A stretch of DNA of 64,000 nucleotides, from positions 124,001 through 188,000 of the forward strand of contig NZ_FNHF01000001.1 in assembly GCF_900103695.1 (NCBI RefSeq). Reading direction: 5' to 3'. This stretch comes from Sediminibacillus halophilus. GTDB lineage: Bacteria > Bacillota > Bacilli > Bacillales > Amphibacillaceae. A model generated the notes under the pieces. It was not told the DNA's origin and made no database searches. It saw nothing but the letters and a program-made list of their open reading frames with translations. Within the stretch, counting starts at the first letter, position 1. Every line of letters begins with the position of its first letter. The translations under genes and the position numbers were made by a program. Positions 62,575 to 64,000 of the stretch are shown piece after piece.

Positions 62575-64000
62575 TCAGGCAATCTCTTCTTCTCGAATGG
62601 CGTGTAACAAATAACTGGATGCACTTTCGGAAGAAGAAGCATTTGCTTCAGAGTCACCCGCGTCTCCGGTAGGTTCATCACCATCTACCGGCTCATCTTC
62701 TGGAGTTCCATCCCCGTTATCTGTTTCTCCAGTATCGTTGCCATTATCTTCACCATTGCCGTTGTCATCTCCGGCTCCGTTACCGTTACCTTCGCCATTT
62801 CCGCCTTCGTTACCATTACCATTGCCATTGCCATTTCCGTTATCACCCTGATTGTTGTCATTACCATTACCGTTTCCGTTGCCATTTCCGTCTCCAGGAT
62901 TTTCGTTATCTTCAGGATTTTCTTCTTGGTTTTCTTCTTCATCCTGCTGTTCTTCTTCATCAGCTTCATCGTCGGCTACCTGAACAGTGACCGTTGCCGG
63001 CTCACTTGTATTTCCAGAGTCCTGGTCGCTTACAGCTGTCACTTGAATGGTATAAGTGGTTCCAAGATCGACGTTGCTAATTTCCAGACTAGTATCTTTT
63101 GTATCGGCCAAGTCTTTCAAGGAGCCGCCATCCGTACCTGCTTTTACGTTGAAGGTGACAGGACGGTCATTACCCTGATCGTAATCCCAGGAAACATCAA
63201 TGGATTGACTTTCTTCGTTAAAGCTTGCCTTCAGTCCACTGACCGCGTCAATCCGATCAAACTTCTGCGAGGTTTTGCTTGGTTCGTTACCCTTCACAAA
63301 CAGTTCGGTCACAATATTCGATTGCGGCGTGTACTCACTTGGCAGCTTTGCAGGATTGGAACCTTTCTCTACCTGTACTTCCACGACGGAGTCAGGTTTT
63401 GTAAAATCTGCTGTTTCTATCCCATCTGACAAATAGGACATTGTTTCCCGGAACAAGTCTTGTGCAATTACAGTTTCAGAATGCCCATTTAGGGTTTGCT
63501 TCTGATCATCGTATCCTGTCCAAACAGCGATTGTATAATTGGTTGTATAACCACTGAACCAGGAGTCAGGGCTTCCTTCTTTTCCTTCCAGGTTCGTGGT
63601 TCCCGTTTTTCCGGCCATCGGCAAGCCAGGAACTTTAGCAGCTTTTCCTGTTCCGGAAGGATCATTGACCACCGATTTCAACATGTCTGTGACCATATAA
63701 GCTGTATATTCATGCATGGCTGATTTTGGTTCAGGCTTCAGGTCGACAGTACGACCATCGCTATAAGTTACTTTAGTAACCGCGTATGGCTCATTATAAA
63801 TTCCCTTATTGCCAAAAGCACTGTAAGCACCAGCCATCTGCAGGGTGGTGACCCCGGTAGAAGAACCGCCGATGGCGTCGGTTAAGGCGATAGAGTCCTC
63901 ATGAAACTTGATGCCGAGTCCTTCAGCAAATTCCTGGGCCCGGCTTGCGCCGATTTCCTCGAAAGTTTTAACTGCCGGGACGTTCAGTGATTGGGCTAAG
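62575..64000 (-). CDS. ponA: Penicillin-binding protein 1A/1B, C-terminal part
   Basis: The C-terminal 474 codons of a class A penicillin-binding protein; the N-terminal part (membrane anchor, glycosyltransferase, catalytic Ser) lies beyond the window end. Visible: the end of the transpeptidase domain with AGKTGTTN (KTGT motif) and DSWFSGYTTNYTIAVWTGYDD, then a fibronectin type III domain (about 130 residues from FDRIDAVSGLKASFN), and a long Asn/Gly/Asp/Glu-rich low-complexity tail ending LLHAIREEEIA. B. subtilis PonA also has an Asn-rich tail. Reading runs open through base 64000. Confidence 0.93.
   Translation of the reverse strand, partial: LAQSLNVPAVKTFEEIGASRAQEFAEGLGIKFHEDSIALTDAIGGSSTGVTTLQMAGAYSAFGNKGIYNEPYAVTKVTYSDGRTVDLKPEPKSAMHEYTAYMVTDMLKSVVNDPSGTGKAAKVPGLPMAGKTGTTNLEGKEGSPDSWFSGYTTNYTIAVWTGYDDQKQTLNGHSETVIAQDLFRETMSYLSDGIETADFTKPDSVVEVQVEKGSNPAKLPSEYTPQSNIVTELFVKGNEPSKTSQKFDRIDAVSGLKASFNEESQSIDVSWDYDQGNDRPVTFNVKAGTDGGSLKDLADTKDTSLEISNVDLGTTYTIQVTAVSDQDSGNTSEPATVTVQVADDEADEEEQQDEEENQEENPEDNENPGDGNGNGNGNGNDNNQGDNGNGNGNGNGNEGGNGEGNGNGAGDDNGNGEDNGNDTGETDNGDGTPEDEPVDGDEPTGDAGDSEANASSSESASSYLLHAIREEEIA
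62730..62900 (-). repeat. Low-complexity Gly-Asn repeat inside ponA
   Basis: Approximate bounds. The coding strand repeats the hexamer GGNAAY (Gly-Asn), broken by Asp and Glu codons, for about 55 codons. Third-position changes show it is kept at the protein level rather than being a recent pure DNA expansion. Confidence 0.75.

Noticed and set aside
62730-62900. Short tandem-like repeats resembling a CRISPR or VNTR
   Set aside because: It is the Gly-Asn coding repeat of ponA; units are six bases long and there are no spacers.
62926-63429. 167-codon plus-strand frame over ponA
   Set aside because: Antisense shadow of the ponA coding region, with no start site support.

Overview
The window is a stretch of chromosome from an endospore-forming, respiring, probably motile member of the Bacillaceae (Firmicutes) with moderate to low GC. 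Gene order and protein similarity recalled from Bacillus subtilis match the B. subtilis segment from recQ/ypbD to ponA almost gene for gene. Typical marks are strong Shine-Dalgarno sites, frequent TTG and GTG starts, spore genes (cotJABC, sleB-ypeB, spoIVA, a SpoVIF-like gene, prsW, ypjB) and bacillithiol genes. I cannot name the species; a halotolerant relative such as Virgibacillus or Oceanobacillus would fit but is not shown by the sequence. I see no prophage, insertion sequence, CRISPR array, tRNA or rRNA, so this is largely core genome.

Layout. 1-4.7 kb: end of a probable recQ, CPBP protease ypbD, a short YpbE-like protein, an inverted cotJABC spore-coat operon, a CBS-ACT protein, ypbG and mecB. 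5-13 kb: ddl, gudB, ypdA, asparaginase (minus), prsW, sleB-ypeB. 13-17 kb: motI/ypfA, cmk, plsC, the S1-domain gene ypfD and fni. 17.5-25 kb: yphA, YIEGIA protein and its small partner, der, gpsA, a SpoVIF-like gene, yphE, yphF and spoIVA. 25.5-29 kb: hbs, hepS-menH-hepT (menaquinone) and ndk. 29.7-37 kb: cheR, aroF-aroB-aroH-hisC-tyrA-aroE and an unrecognised gene. 37.8-43 kb: ypiA, ypiB, ypiF, qcrABC and ypjA. 43-53 kb: ypjB, a YugP-like protease, ypjC (minus), mazG, dapB, mgsA, bshA, cca, birA and panBCD. 53.5-64 kb: dinG, a secreted degenerate metallo-beta-lactamase-like protein, ypmA-ypmB-aspB-asnS, dnaD, nth and the 3' part of ponA (minus, cut by the window end).

How the genes work together. 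One cluster makes heptaprenyl diphosphate and menaquinone and another encodes the bc-type quinol:cytochrome c reductase that uses it. The aromatic supraoperon makes chorismate, prephenate and tyrosine. Precursor genes for wall synthesis, lysine, pantothenate and bacillithiol lie in tight, often overlapping operons. Sporulation genes are interspersed with housekeeping genes.

What differs from B. subtilis is the interesting part. The trp genes are missing between aroH and hisC, and mtrAB is missing between hbs and hepS. bshB1 is missing before bshA, and ypoC is missing after nth. Two uncharacterised proteins are inserted, at 36900-37775 and 56381-57169; the second keeps a metallo-beta-lactamase-like layout but has lost its metal-binding histidines. 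A family of four near-identical terminator hairpins is scattered over the window. I found no clearly new multi-gene system.
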